Source of the DNA: DASUZB01 sp035535495
Lineage (GTDB): Bacteria > Actinomycetota > CALGFH01
Length of the DNA: 32,491 nucleotides
Assembly (NCBI GenBank): GCA_035535495.1
Contig: DATLQA010000185.1
Coordinates: 1 to 32,491, forward strand
Reading direction: 5' to 3'
The notes under the pieces are model-generated. The model saw nothing but the letters and a program-made list of their open reading frames with translations. It was not told where the DNA came from and made no database searches. Each line of letters starts with the position of its first letter. The first letter of the stretch is position 1. The position numbers and the translations under genes are program-made. Positions 16,438 to 24,407 of this stretch are shown here, one piece after another.

Positions 16438-17862
16438 ATGTCGCTGCGCGCGCGGACCAGCCTGGCCGCGGTGGGCGTCGTGCTGGTGGTGCTGGTGGTG
16501 CTGGTCCCGACCGTCACCGCGATCCTGCGCCACTCCCTGGGTGACGCCCTCGACCAGCGCCTGGCCGAGCAGGCCTCCTACGCCACCGGACCGGCGGCGG
16601 GCAAGCTGCTCAGGAACTACCCGGGGGTCGGCTTCGAGCAGCGCATCCCAGGCACCCTGTTCCAGGTCCTCGACACCGACGGCAGGCCGATCCCGGGCTC
16701 GACCAATCCCGAGCCGATCGCGGGTCAGGTGGCCGTCCCGGTGGCGCGCGGCCGGGCAGGCCCGACCTACATCAGCGTCGAGCTGCAAGGCATGCCGGTG
16801 CGGACCCTGACCACGCCGGTGAACGTGATCGGCTTCGGCCGGGTCGGCGCGGTCAGCGTCGGACTGGTCGACTCGACCGAGGCAACCGTCGGCCGGGTGC
16901 GGCGCCTGCTGATCGGCGCCGGGCTGCTCGCCCTGGCGCTGGCCGCCGCGCTGGCCTGGGTGGTGGGCAGGGCGACCACCCGGCCGGTGACACGGATCAG
17001 CGCGGCGGCCAGGGCGGTGGCCGACAGCGGCGACCCGTCCCGACGGGTGGCCCCCACCGGTCGCGACGAGGTCGGCGACCTGGCCCGCACCTTCAACCAG
17101 ATGCTCTCCCGGCTCGAAGCGGTCCAGGCCGAGCTGGCCGGCGCGCTCGACAGCCAGCGACGCTTCATGGCCGAAGCCTCCCACCAGCTGCGCACACCGC
17201 TCACCAGCCTCCGCGGCAACCTCGACATCCTCGCCCGCAACCCCGGCATGCCAGCCGGCGAGCAGGCCGCCGCCGTCGCCGAGCTGCGGGCCGAGGCCGA
17301 ACGCATGAGCCGCCTGGTCGACGGCCTGCTCCACCTGGCCAGGGGTGACGCGCAGGTGCGCGACGGCGCCACCGCCGTCGACCTGGTCGACCTGGTCGCC
17401 GTCGAGGTGGCGCGGGTGCGCAGGGTCGCGTCCAGGCACGACCTCCGCCTGGAGCTGCCCGACCGGCCGGTGCTGGTGGCCGCGCACGACGAGCTGGTCG
17501 ACCGCGCCCTCGGCAACCTGATCGACAACGCCGTGGTCCACGGCGGCAGGCAGGTCGTGGTGGCGGTGGCGGTCGAAGGTGGCGGCGCGGTGGTGCGGGT
17601 CCGCGACGACGGTCGCGGCATCGCCGCCGAGGAGCTGCCACACGTGTTCGAGCGCTTCTGGCGCGGGCCCGGCGCCCGCGGCCGCACCGGGACCGGTCTC
17701 GGCCTGGCCATCGCGGCCGCGGCCGCCAGCGCCATGGACGGCGAGCTGACGGTCGACTCCCGGCCCGGGGAGACCATCTTCCAGCTCCGCATCCCCCTGT
17801 CACCGGCAGGCAACGGCCAGGCGGCGGCGCGTGGCCAGGCCGCCGCCCGGACCACGCTCTAA
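16438..17862 (+). CDS. HAMP-containing sensor histidine kinase
   Basis: Membrane kinase of 474 residues. The first helix (about 9-30, Val/Leu-rich) and the second (about 155-178) flank an external domain of ~120 residues with no recognised sensor fold. A HAMP domain follows (about 178-230: RATTRPVTRISAAARAVAD...RDEVGDLARTFNQML). The H-box EASHQLRTPLTSLRGNL has phospho-acceptor His249. The N-box NLIDNAVVHGG, G1 VRDDGRGIA, F-box FERFWRG and G2 GTGLGLAIA are intact. The His-Gln-Leu-Arg form of the H-box is common in actinobacterial MprB/PrrB-like kinases. It directly follows its regulator. An orphan solute-binding protein gene lies 175 bases downstream, so it might supply the signal. Confidence 0.92.
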   Translation: MSLRARTSLAAVGVVLVVLVVLVPTVTAILRHSLGDALDQRLAEQASYATGPAAGKLLRNYPGVGFEQRIPGTLFQVLDTDGRPIPGSTNPEPIAGQVAVPVARGRAGPTYISVELQGMPVRTLTTPVNVIGFGRVGAVSVGLVDSTEATVGRVRRLLIGAGLLALALAAALAWVVGRATTRPVTRISAAARAVADSGDPSRRVAPTGRDEVGDLARTFNQMLSRLEAVQAELAGALDSQRRFMAEASHQLRTPLTSLRGNLDILARNPGMPAGEQAAAVAELRAEAERMSRLVDGLLHLARGDAQVRDGATAVDLVDLVAVEVARVRRVASRHDLRLELPDRPVLVAAHDELVDRALGNLIDNAVVHGGRQVVVAVAVEGGGAVVRVRDDGRGIAAEELPHVFERFWRGPGARGRTGTGLGLAIAAAAASAMDGELTVDSRPGETIFQLRIPLSPAGNGQAAARGQAAARTTL

Positions 17863-17871
17863 CCGAACCCA

Positions 17872-17923
17872 AATCAGGTTCTTCGCCCCGTCTCAGGACC
17901 CCATCAGGGCCATCTCAGGCGCC
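17872..17923 (+). promoter_or_regulatory. tandem 11-base TCAGG iterons
   Basis: TCAGG occurs at 17874, 17893, 17904 and 17915; the last three are exactly 11 bases apart and read TCTCAGGACCC, CATCAGGGCCA and TCTCAGGCGCC. OmpR-family regulators bind direct repeats with about one helical turn of spacing. The array lies right after a two-component gene pair and about 115 bases before the solute-binding gene. Recognition by the regulator encoded at 15756 is inferred. Confidence 0.55.
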
Positions 17924-18037
17924 ACCAGCAGACTGTGCATCGCCCGCCCTGGCGCCGGCGGCCGCATGCGTCGGCGGGGCGGCACCGGCCAGTGGCCGAC
18001 GTGGTGCGCCGGGCGCACCCGCGTCCAGAGAGGTGGG

Positions 18038-19768
18038 ATGGCAGTGCGATCGAGACATGTCCTGCGCATGACGATCCTCACGCTGGTGATCGTCCTGGTC
18101 GCCAGCGCCTGTGGGGGTGGCGGCGGGGGCGGCACCGGCACGGGTGGTCAGGGTGGCAATCCCGTCAAGGGCGGGACCCTGCGCATCTACAACCAGGACG
18201 ACGTGGACTTCCTCGACACGGCGCTCGGCTACTACACCGTCACCCTCGCCTTGCAGCGCACCTTCGCGCGCACGCTCTACTCGTGGGACATCAACAAGAC
18301 CGGCGACGCCCACAGCATCCCAGTGCCCGACCTGGCCGACGGGGAGGCCAAGATCTCGGGGAACAACACCGTATTCGCCTTCAAGCTGCGCAGCGGTGTC
18401 GGCTGGGCGCCACCGGCGACCGGCGACGTGACGGCCGACGACCTCGTCTACGCCGTCGAGCGGCTGTTCGACAAGACCAACCCGTCGCCGGGCCAGTCCT
18501 ACGCCCTGCTCATCAAGGGCGCGGCCGAGTTCGCCAGCGGCAAGGCCAAGTCCATCTCCGGTATCGCGGTGAACGGCGACACCATCACCTTCACGCTGAA
18601 CAAGCCGGCGCCTGACTTCCTGTCGATCATGTCGCTGCCGTTCTTCGCCCCGGTCCCGCGCGCCTACGCCTCCAAGTTCAAGGTCGGCCCGGACTACGGC
18701 AAGCACATCGTCGGCTCCGGCCCGTACACGCTCAAGAGCTACACCCCCGAGAAGTCGATCGCGTTGGTCCGCAACACCAACTGGGACCCGGCCACCGACC
18801 AGCTGCGCAAGGCGTGGGTCGACGCGATCGAGATGCGCATCGGTCTCGAGCCCGAGGCCATCCAGCAGGCCATCGAGCGCGGTGACGCCGACTTCTCGCT
18901 CGACGCCCAGCCACCCAACGCCTCGCTGCAGCGCCTCTCGACCGACCCGCAGCTCAAGGCGCGCTTCGCGGTCGAGACCACCGGCTGCATCCGCTACTTC
19001 ACGCTCGGGACCAACAAGGGCGCCGGCGCCATCTCTGACGTGCGTGTCCGCCAGGCGGTCAACTACGCCATCGACAAGATCGCCATCCAGCGCGTGCGCG
19101 GCGGCCCGCTCGCGGGCGACCCGGCTTCGACCATCCTCACGCCGCCGCTGCTCGGCTACCAGAAGTACGACCTCTACCCCTCGCCGAACTCCAAGGGCGA
19201 CCCGGCCAAGGCCAAGCAACTCCTGGCCGAGGCCGGCTACCCGAACGGCCTCACCCTCACCTACGTCGGGCCGGACTCCGGCCAGGGCGCCCAGGTGAAC
19301 GTGGCCGTGCAGGCGTCGCTGGCAAGGGCCGGCATCAAGCTGAAGATGACCACGCTGGCCGGGTCGAAGGTCTACACCGACTCCCTCGGCCTGCCGGCCA
19401 AGCGCGCCCAGCACCAGATCGGCCAGGCGGCCTGGTGCTTCGACTACCCGGGCGACGGCACGCGCTCGTTCATGGTGCCGCTGATCGACGGCCGCAGCAT
19501 CCAGCCAGCCAACAACAGCAACTACTCCGAGTACAACAACCCCGCGGTGAACGCGAAGATCGACCAGGCGCTGGCCGAGGGGGACCGGGACAAGCGGGCC
19601 GCGCTCTGGGCCGAGATCGACCGCCAGGCCATGCAGGACGCGGTCTGGGCGCCGTTCCTGTACGACAAGACCCAGCTCTTCTGGTCCGCGCGCCTGCGCA
19701 ACTGGAAGTTCACCAGCTGGGGGGCGAACCCGGAGCTGCCCGCGCTGTGGATCGACCAGTCGAGCTGA
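18038..19768 (+). CDS. family 5 (peptide-type) solute-binding lipoprotein, orphan
   Basis: Extracellular receptor of the DppA/OppA (SBP_bac_5) family, 576 residues. The signal peptide ends at the lipobox ASAC and is followed by a Gly/Thr-rich tether (GGGGGGTGTGGQGG). Family signatures include KGGTLRIYNQDDVDFLDTAL, TADDLVYAVERLFD, IVGSGPYTLKSYTPEKSIALVRN, DVRVRQAVNYAIDK and KAKQLLAEAGYPNG. ATG at 18038 follows AGAGAGGTGGG and begins the signal peptide. No permease or ATPase gene is adjacent. Upstream is a two-component pair, downstream a terminator. It may serve a distant transporter or act as a sensing partner; the ligand is unknown. Confidence 0.9.
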   Translation: MAVRSRHVLRMTILTLVIVLVASACGGGGGGGTGTGGQGGNPVKGGTLRIYNQDDVDFLDTALGYYTVTLALQRTFARTLYSWDINKTGDAHSIPVPDLADGEAKISGNNTVFAFKLRSGVGWAPPATGDVTADDLVYAVERLFDKTNPSPGQSYALLIKGAAEFASGKAKSISGIAVNGDTITFTLNKPAPDFLSIMSLPFFAPVPRAYASKFKVGPDYGKHIVGSGPYTLKSYTPEKSIALVRNTNWDPATDQLRKAWVDAIEMRIGLEPEAIQQAIERGDADFSLDAQPPNASLQRLSTDPQLKARFAVETTGCIRYFTLGTNKGAGAISDVRVRQAVNYAIDKIAIQRVRGGPLAGDPASTILTPPLLGYQKYDLYPSPNSKGDPAKAKQLLAEAGYPNGLTLTYVGPDSGQGAQVNVAVQASLARAGIKLKMTTLAGSKVYTDSLGLPAKRAQHQIGQAAWCFDYPGDGTRSFMVPLIDGRSIQPANNSNYSEYNNPAVNAKIDQALAEGDRDKRAALWAEIDRQAMQDAVWAPFLYDKTQLFWSARLRNWKFTSWGANPELPALWIDQSS

Positions 19769-19827
19769 CGCCGGCCCCGACCAGCTGAGCTGGGAGGGCA
19801 GCAGGCGGCCATAGCAGTACCCGTCCG

Positions 19828-19861
19828 GCGCCGGCGGGGCCGATCAGGGCCCCGCCGGCGC
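19828..19861 (+). terminator. terminator after the solute-binding gene
   Basis: A perfect 14-base-pair stem (19828-19841 with 19848-19861) with loop GATCAG lies 60 bases after the stop. No T-tract follows. Confidence 0.75.
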
Positions 19862-19961
19862 TCTGCCGCGCCCTCCTCGCCGATGGGCCTTGACGAGGCA
19901 TCTGAGGTGTCTCTCTCGGGTCTCGGGGTAGGGACCGTTAGGCGTGAATGGCGCCCACCCG

Positions 19962-19967
19962 TATCCT
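19962..19967 (+). promoter_or_regulatory. candidate -10 box of the orphan receiver gene
   Basis: TATCCT fits TAnnnT, about 85 bases before the GTG. The leader between them contains GGAGGG and a strong AAGGAGG ribosome site. Nothing else is recognisable in the gap 19862-20052. Confidence 0.4.
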
Positions 19968-20052
19968 GTGCATCTCGACGCCCGCCTGAAACGCCGACGA
20001 GGAGGGAGCCCGGCCCTGCGCCGAACGCTCCACGCCGAAGGAGGACTGCAAC

Positions 20053-20661
20053 GTGGGCGAGGTAGTGCTCATCGCCGACGACGAGGAGGACATCATCCGC
20101 TTCGTCGAGATCAACCTGCGTCTCGAAGGCCTCGAAGTGATCACGGCCCAGGACGGCGAGGAGGCACTGCAGAAGGCGTTCAACCAGCGCCCCAGCCTCA
20201 TCCTGCTGGACGCGATGATGCCCCGGATGGACGGCTACGAGGTCTGCGCCAAGCTGCGGGCCGACGAGCGGACCTTCCAGACGCCGATCATCATGCTCAC
20301 GGCCAAGTCCCTCGAAGCCGATCGGGCGCTCGCCCGCGACGTCGGCGCCGACGACTGCATCATCAAGCCCTTCGACCCGACCGAGCTGGTCGACCGGGTG
20401 AAGAGCCGGCTGGCCGGTGCCACCGGCGGGACGAGTACCGACCCGTGGCCGGGCTGGGGCGGCGACGACCCATGGCCTGGCGGCGGGATGGGCAAGCCGG
20501 GAGCTGGCGGCGGGGATCCGTGGCCAGGCGGTTCGCAGGATGCTGGCTCCTGGCCGGATCGCGGGACGGGCGCGCCGGGGACGGGCGCTGGCGAGGATCC
20601 GTGGCCCGACGAGGACGAGCGCGACCCCTGGTCCAGCGGCGGCCGCTGGCCGACCCGGTAA
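20053..20661 (+). CDS. orphan receiver-domain protein with DPWPG-repeat tail
   Basis: A 202-residue protein with an intact CheY-like receiver (1-121): Asp9/Asp10, phospho-acceptor Asp53 in LLDAMMP, Thr83 in MLTAK and Lys105 in IIKPF. No DNA-binding or enzymatic output domain follows. Instead residues ~122-202 are Gly/Pro/Asp/Trp-rich, with DPW at 130, 139, 155, 182 and 191 (three followed by PG) and further Trp-Pro pairs near 167 and 199. The tail looks disordered and repeat-built. GTG at 20053 follows AAGGAGG with an eight-base gap. The receiver resembles those used as stand-alone or PleD/DivK-like modules. No kinase gene is adjacent; the nearest is the one ending at 17862. It is convergent with a PAC2-family gene, ten bases apart. 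The function of the tail is unknown. Confidence 0.88.
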   Translation: MGEVVLIADDEEDIIRFVEINLRLEGLEVITAQDGEEALQKAFNQRPSLILLDAMMPRMDGYEVCAKLRADERTFQTPIIMLTAKSLEADRALARDVGADDCIIKPFDPTELVDRVKSRLAGATGGTSTDPWPGWGGDDPWPGGGMGKPGAGGGDPWPGGSQDAGSWPDRGTGAPGTGAGEDPWPDEDERDPWSSGGRWPTR

Positions 20662-20670
20662 CCGCGCGGG

Positions 20671-21537
20671 TCAGGCCTGCTCGTCGTCCGGGGGGAGCTG
20701 CTGGGAGAGGAAGCGCTCCAGCTCGGCGGCGATCTCGTCGCCTGAGGGGATGCGCTCGTCGTCATCACCCTGCTCGACCAGCGACCTGATCTGGTCGATG
20801 AACTCGGCGATCTGGGGCCGCTCCCGCACCGCCTGCTCCACCTGCTCGAGGTGCTCCTTGCTGGCCGCGTCCAGCTCGGCGGTGTCCACCTCCACCGCGG
20901 CCAGCCGCGCCAGCGTGTGCACCAGGGCGAGCGCGGCGGGCGGGTGGCTGCCGCCGGCCACGTACGGCGGCACCCTGGCCCACAGCCCGGTGGCCGGGAT
21001 GCCGGCCTGATGCAGGCGCTCCTCGAGCACGCTCTGCATCCCCGCGTTCAGCTCCACGGTCGCCCTGACGGTCTCGAGCCTGCCGGCCAGGTCCGGATCG
21101 GCCGACGTGCCGAGCACCGCCACCGGATCGGTGTGCAGGCTGGGAGCGGGGAAGGCCCCGAGCCCGAACACCTCGCGGACCGACAGGTCCCGGCAGACCT
21201 GGATCACCGCGTCGGTGAACGCATGCCAGCGCAGGTCGGGCTCTGGCCCGGTGAGCAGGACCACGTCCCGCTCTCCGGCGTTGCCCACCGACAGCTCGAT
21301 CGGCGTCCAGGTCACCCGCTCGATGGTGCCGAAAGCCAGGCGCACCACCGGCCGCCTTGCCCGGTAGTCGATCAGCTCGTCGCTGTCGAACGCCGCCAGC
21401 CGGTGGGCGTTCCAGCGTGCCCGGAGGAACACCGCGCTGGTCTGGCCGGCCATGCCGGCATCGGTCCAGCCGGTCAGGTGGACCACCAGGAACGGGTCGC
21501 GCAGCTCGGGACGCTCGCTCAGTTCGACCAGAGACAT
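20671..21537 (-). CDS. PAC2-family protein
   Basis: A 288-residue cytosolic protein of the PAC2 (proteasome assembly chaperone 2-like) family, widespread in Actinobacteria with no settled function. The family pattern is visible: LRDPFLVVHLTGWTDAGMAGQTSAVFL near the N-terminus, DSDELIDYRARRPVV, LLTGPEPDLRWHAF, VFGLGAFPAPSLHTDP, and LWARVPPYVAGGSHPPAALALV, followed by an acidic helical C-terminus. In some actinobacteria relatives are discussed with proteasome or ATP-grasp systems, but none is encoded here. It appears leaderless: TACCCT lies six bases before the ATG with no ribosome site. It is divergent from the MFS gene. Confidence 0.88.
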   Translation of the reverse strand: MSLVELSERPELRDPFLVVHLTGWTDAGMAGQTSAVFLRARWNAHRLAAFDSDELIDYRARRPVVRLAFGTIERVTWTPIELSVGNAGERDVVLLTGPEPDLRWHAFTDAVIQVCRDLSVREVFGLGAFPAPSLHTDPVAVLGTSADPDLAGRLETVRATVELNAGMQSVLEERLHQAGIPATGLWARVPPYVAGGSHPPAALALVHTLARLAAVEVDTAELDAASKEHLEQVEQAVRERPQIAEFIDQIRSLVEQGDDDERIPSGDEIAAELERFLSQQLPPDDEQA

Positions 21538-21543
21538 ACCGGC

Positions 21544-21549
21544 AGGGTA
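21544..21549 (-). promoter_or_regulatory. -10 box of a leaderless PAC2-family gene
   Basis: On the minus strand TACCCT is followed by six bases and then the ATG. This is the classic geometry for transcription beginning at the start codon in Actinobacteria. No Shine-Dalgarno sequence fits in between. Confidence 0.55.
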
Positions 21550-21634
21550 GCCGGTTCCAGCACGCGGCGTGAACCGCCCCCGCCGTCTGGCCCGCGCACG
21601 CCGCTGGCACCGTGCCGCATCCCCACGGTCCCGG

Positions 21635-21640
21635 TAGCCT
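21635..21640 (+). promoter_or_regulatory. -10 box of a leaderless MFS gene
   Basis: TAGCCT is followed by seven bases and GTG at 21648, with no ribosome site. Together with the opposite PAC2 promoter it makes an 85-base divergent control region (21550-21634). That region includes an imperfect inverted repeat, CGGTTC...GAACCG, at about 21551-21575. Confidence 0.5.
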
Positions 21641-21647
21641 TGGTTTC

Positions 21648-22970
21648 GTGACCAGCACCACCGGCTCCGCCCGGTCGTCCCCGCTGCGACCCTTCCGCCA
21701 CCGCGGCTTCGCCGTCCTCTGGACAGGGTCGTTCGTCTCCAATATCGGAACCTGGATGGAGACGGTGGCCGTCGGCGTGTTCGTCACCCAGACCACCGGC
21801 CAGGCGGCGTGGACCGGAACGGTCGCGGCGCTCACCTACGTCCCCACCGTCCTGCTCGGCCCGATCGGTGGCGCGCTCGCCGACCGCTTCGACCGGCGAC
21901 GCTTCCTGGTCGGCGTGATCGTGTTCCAGACGCTGCTGGCCGCCACCCTGGCGGTGCTGGCCGCCACCGACAGCCTGTCGCTGGCGGCCGTGGCCGCGAT
22001 CGTGCTCCTGGCCGGCTGCGCGTTCGCCGTGTACATGCCGACGTTCTCGGCGATCACGCCCGACCTGGTGCCGGCCGAGGACCTGCTCGGGGCGATGAGC
22101 CTCGGCGCCGCCCAGTACAACCTGGGCCGGGTGGTGGGGCCGGCCCTGGCAGGGCTGGTCATCGCCGCCGGCGGGCTGGCATGGGCGTTCGGGGTGAACA
22201 CGCTGAGCTTCGGGGCGGTGCTGGTGGCGCTGGCGCTGATCAAGATCCCGCCGCTGCGGCGTACCGAGGAGGCCAGGCCGCGGCTGCTGGTCAACATCGC
22301 CGACGGGGTCCGCGCCGCCCGCGCCGACGTCGGCATCCGCACCGCGCTGCTGCTCCTGCTGGCCACGACCTTCCTGGTCTCACCGTTCATCGGGCTGGTG
22401 CCGGCAGTGGCCATCAAGGTGTTCGACACCGGCGCCAGCGGCACCTCGGCGCTGGTCACCTCCCAGGGCGTCGGCGCGGTGCTCTCCGCCCTGGCCGCCA
22501 CGCCGCTGGCGGCCCGCCTCGGCCGGCGCCGCCTGCTGGTCACCGCCCTGCTCGCGGTCGGCCCGGTCGCCGCCCTGTACGGCCTCGCGCCGCGGTTCGC
22601 CCTGGCGGTCGCCGCCATCGGCCTGCTCGGCTTCGTCTACCTGGCGGTCCTCTCGGGGACCTCGACCGTGTGCCAGTCGCGCGCTCCCCGCGCGCTCCGC
22701 GCCCGCATCGCCAGCCTGTTCATGCTGGCGGTCGGCGGCGGCCACGCGCTCGGCCTGGTCGTCCAGGGCTGGCTCGGCGACCGCGTCGGCCTCCCCCTGG
22801 TCACCGCGGTCACCGGCATGGCCCTGCTCGCCATCGTGGTGGCTGTCCGCCTGCTCCGCCCCGACTGGATGCTGGCCATGGAGGCCTCCGCCGAGGATCA
22901 GCCGCCGGTGCCGGTCGCCGGGCCACCCCCGGACGCGCCGGTGCCACCGCCCGGCCTCAACGCGACCTGA
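21648..22970 (+). CDS. MFS exporter (EntS/MFS_3-like)
   Basis: A 440-residue membrane transporter with about 12 helices, most similar in pattern to the MFS_3 (enterobactin-exporter-like) branch. This is shown by FRHRGFAVLWTGSFVSNIGTWMETVAVGVFVTQTTG, GPIGGALADRFDRRR (the loop 2-3 motif), ITPDLVPAEDLLGAMSLGAAQYNLGRVVGPALAGLV, and the weaker second loop AARLGRRRLL. A Pro-rich cytosolic tail of ~35 residues ends the protein. GTG at 21648 is chosen on the leaderless promoter geometry; an in-frame ATG at 21612 would precede the promoter. Drug or siderophore export is a family-level inference only. Confidence 0.88.
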   Translation: MTSTTGSARSSPLRPFRHRGFAVLWTGSFVSNIGTWMETVAVGVFVTQTTGQAAWTGTVAALTYVPTVLLGPIGGALADRFDRRRFLVGVIVFQTLLAATLAVLAATDSLSLAAVAAIVLLAGCAFAVYMPTFSAITPDLVPAEDLLGAMSLGAAQYNLGRVVGPALAGLVIAAGGLAWAFGVNTLSFGAVLVALALIKIPPLRRTEEARPRLLVNIADGVRAARADVGIRTALLLLLATTFLVSPFIGLVPAVAIKVFDTGASGTSALVTSQGVGAVLSALAATPLAARLGRRRLLVTALLAVGPVAALYGLAPRFALAVAAIGLLGFVYLAVLSGTSTVCQSRAPRALRARIASLFMLAVGGGHALGLVVQGWLGDRVGLPLVTAVTGMALLAIVVAVRLLRPDWMLAMEASAEDQPPVPVAGPPPDAPVPPPGLNAT

Positions 22971-22994
22971 GCCGCCCGGTTCCCGACGCGTGTC

Positions 22995-23016
22995 CCGGTC
23001 CTGGACCGGTTAGGAT
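22995..23016 (+). promoter_or_regulatory. palindrome abutting a -10 box
   Basis: CCGGTCCTGGACCGG (22995-23009) is a perfect 7-1-7 palindrome. It is followed after one base by TAGGAT (23011-23016), a good TAnnnT box, about 50 bases before the membrane-protein ATG. It could be a repressor site, or less likely a short hairpin after the MFS gene (stop 22970). Confidence 0.45.
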
Positions 23017-23066
23017 GCTTCACCCGGATTCGGGGGGTTCACACCGGCTGCGACGCGGGGGGCGGC

Positions 23067-24407
23067 ATGGATCTTGGTTCCTGGCTGGACGGTGTTTGGC
23101 GGGCGCTGCGCGGCCAGGCCGCGTCGAGCGGCCCACCGGCCACCGACGGAAGCACGAGCGCTGCGGCGCCGGAAGGGGCCGCGGGGAGCGGGACCGACGG
23201 CGAGCTCGAGGACGACCCGCGTCCAGCCAGGAACTTCCGGCCGATCATCATCGCGGTGCTGGCCGCGAGCCTGGTCATGCTGGCCCTGTTCGCCATCCAG
23301 GCGCCAGAGGACAAGCTCGCCGTGTTCGGGATGCTGGTGATGGTGGCCGCCGCCGCGACCGCCGTCGGGAGCCTGCTCGGCTTCCTGTTCGGCATCCCCC
23401 GGAGCCTGCAGGACCAGCGCGGCGCGCCAAACTCTGAGCCGGTCATCGGCGGCGACCGGCAACGCTCCTACGCGGCCAACACCAACCTCGAGCAGATCTC
23501 CGACTGGCTCACCAAGATCCTGGTCGGTGTCGGGCTGATCCAGCTCGGCCGCGCCCCTGGACCGCTCGGCCGGCTGGTGGACACGCTGGCTGAGGGTCTC
23601 GGCGGCCAGGCCGGTGACCGCCTGATGGTCGGCGCCGTGCTGGTCTTCTTCCCGATCTTCGGCTTCCTCGCCGCCTACCTGCTCACCCGCCTGCTGCTGC
23701 TGCGTGCCTTCAGCCTCGCCGACCTGGCCGCCGTGGTGACGCGGAAGGCCTCGGAGGTCGCCACCGAGACGGTCCGCGACGAGGTCGCCAGGCAGCAGCA
23801 ACGGGACGCGGATGCGTTCAGCCAGATCGCCTGGCAGCTGAAGCCGCCCGCCGGCACCGACCCGCCGACGCAGGAGCAGCTCGACCGGGCGGTCCGCGCC
23901 GCCTCTCCGTCGCTGCGTAGCCAGGTCTTCACGCTCGCCAGGGACCAGCGCAACGCCAACTGGATGGCTGCCGACCGCGGCGTGATGATGCGGACCATCC
24001 CGGTCTTCCGCGCCCTGATCGCCGCCGACGCGAGCTTCCACCGCAACCACGGGCAGCTCGGCTACGCGCTCAAGGACAGCGATCCGCCCGACTACGACGG
24101 CGCGAGGGACGAGCTCGACACCGCCATCCGGCTGCGGGACCACACCGGGAAGCCGGGCTGGCTGTACTACGAGCTGAACCGGGCGGCGCTCGACATCAAG
24201 CTGGACAACCAGCGGGAAGCCGCCGGCCTCCCGTCCGATGCCGCGGCGAGGGAGCGCATCCTCGCCGACCTCCGCGCCGTGGCCACCGACGAGCAGCTCT
24301 TGCGCCAGGAGGTCGACCAGGACCCCGAGATCCAGGACTGGCTGCGCCGGAACGCGCCGGACGCCTCCGACCTGCTGGCGAGGTCCGCGACGCCGACGGG
24401 CTCGTAG
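23067..24407 (+). CDS. unassigned membrane protein with GFLFGIPR and NTNLEQISDWLTK motifs
   Basis: I do not recognise a named family. The 446-residue protein has a Pro/Ala/Gly-rich N-terminus (1-55), a hydrophobic helix (59-77), a second (84-110) ending in GFLFGIPR, and a linker with YAANTNLEQISDWLTKILVGVGL (about 135-157). A third hydrophobic block follows at 184-212, then a cytosolic C-terminal domain (~215-446), helical and charged, with TPR-like spacing around 320-400 (HRNHGQLGYALKD, DGARDELDTAIRLRD). My recollection is that the GFLFGIPR...NTNLEQISDWLTK pair recurs in uncharacterised bacterial membrane proteins. ATG at 23067 follows a G-rich ribosome site. A 15-base palindrome lies at its promoter. 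Its stop abuts, tail to tail with no gap, the stop of the ABC permease gene. Confidence 0.75.
   Translation: MDLGSWLDGVWRALRGQAASSGPPATDGSTSAAAPEGAAGSGTDGELEDDPRPARNFRPIIIAVLAASLVMLALFAIQAPEDKLAVFGMLVMVAAAATAVGSLLGFLFGIPRSLQDQRGAPNSEPVIGGDRQRSYAANTNLEQISDWLTKILVGVGLIQLGRAPGPLGRLVDTLAEGLGGQAGDRLMVGAVLVFFPIFGFLAAYLLTRLLLLRAFSLADLAAVVTRKASEVATETVRDEVARQQQRDADAFSQIAWQLKPPAGTDPPTQEQLDRAVRAASPSLRSQVFTLARDQRNANWMAADRGVMMRTIPVFRALIAADASFHRNHGQLGYALKDSDPPDYDGARDELDTAIRLRDHTGKPGWLYYELNRAALDIKLDNQREAAGLPSDAAARERILADLRAVATDEQLLRQEVDQDPEIQDWLRRNAPDASDLLARSATPTGS

Noticed and set aside
18038..19768. dipeptide ABC import operon
   Set aside because: Only the binding protein is present; no permease or ATPase gene lies within several kilobases on the same strand in the expected order.
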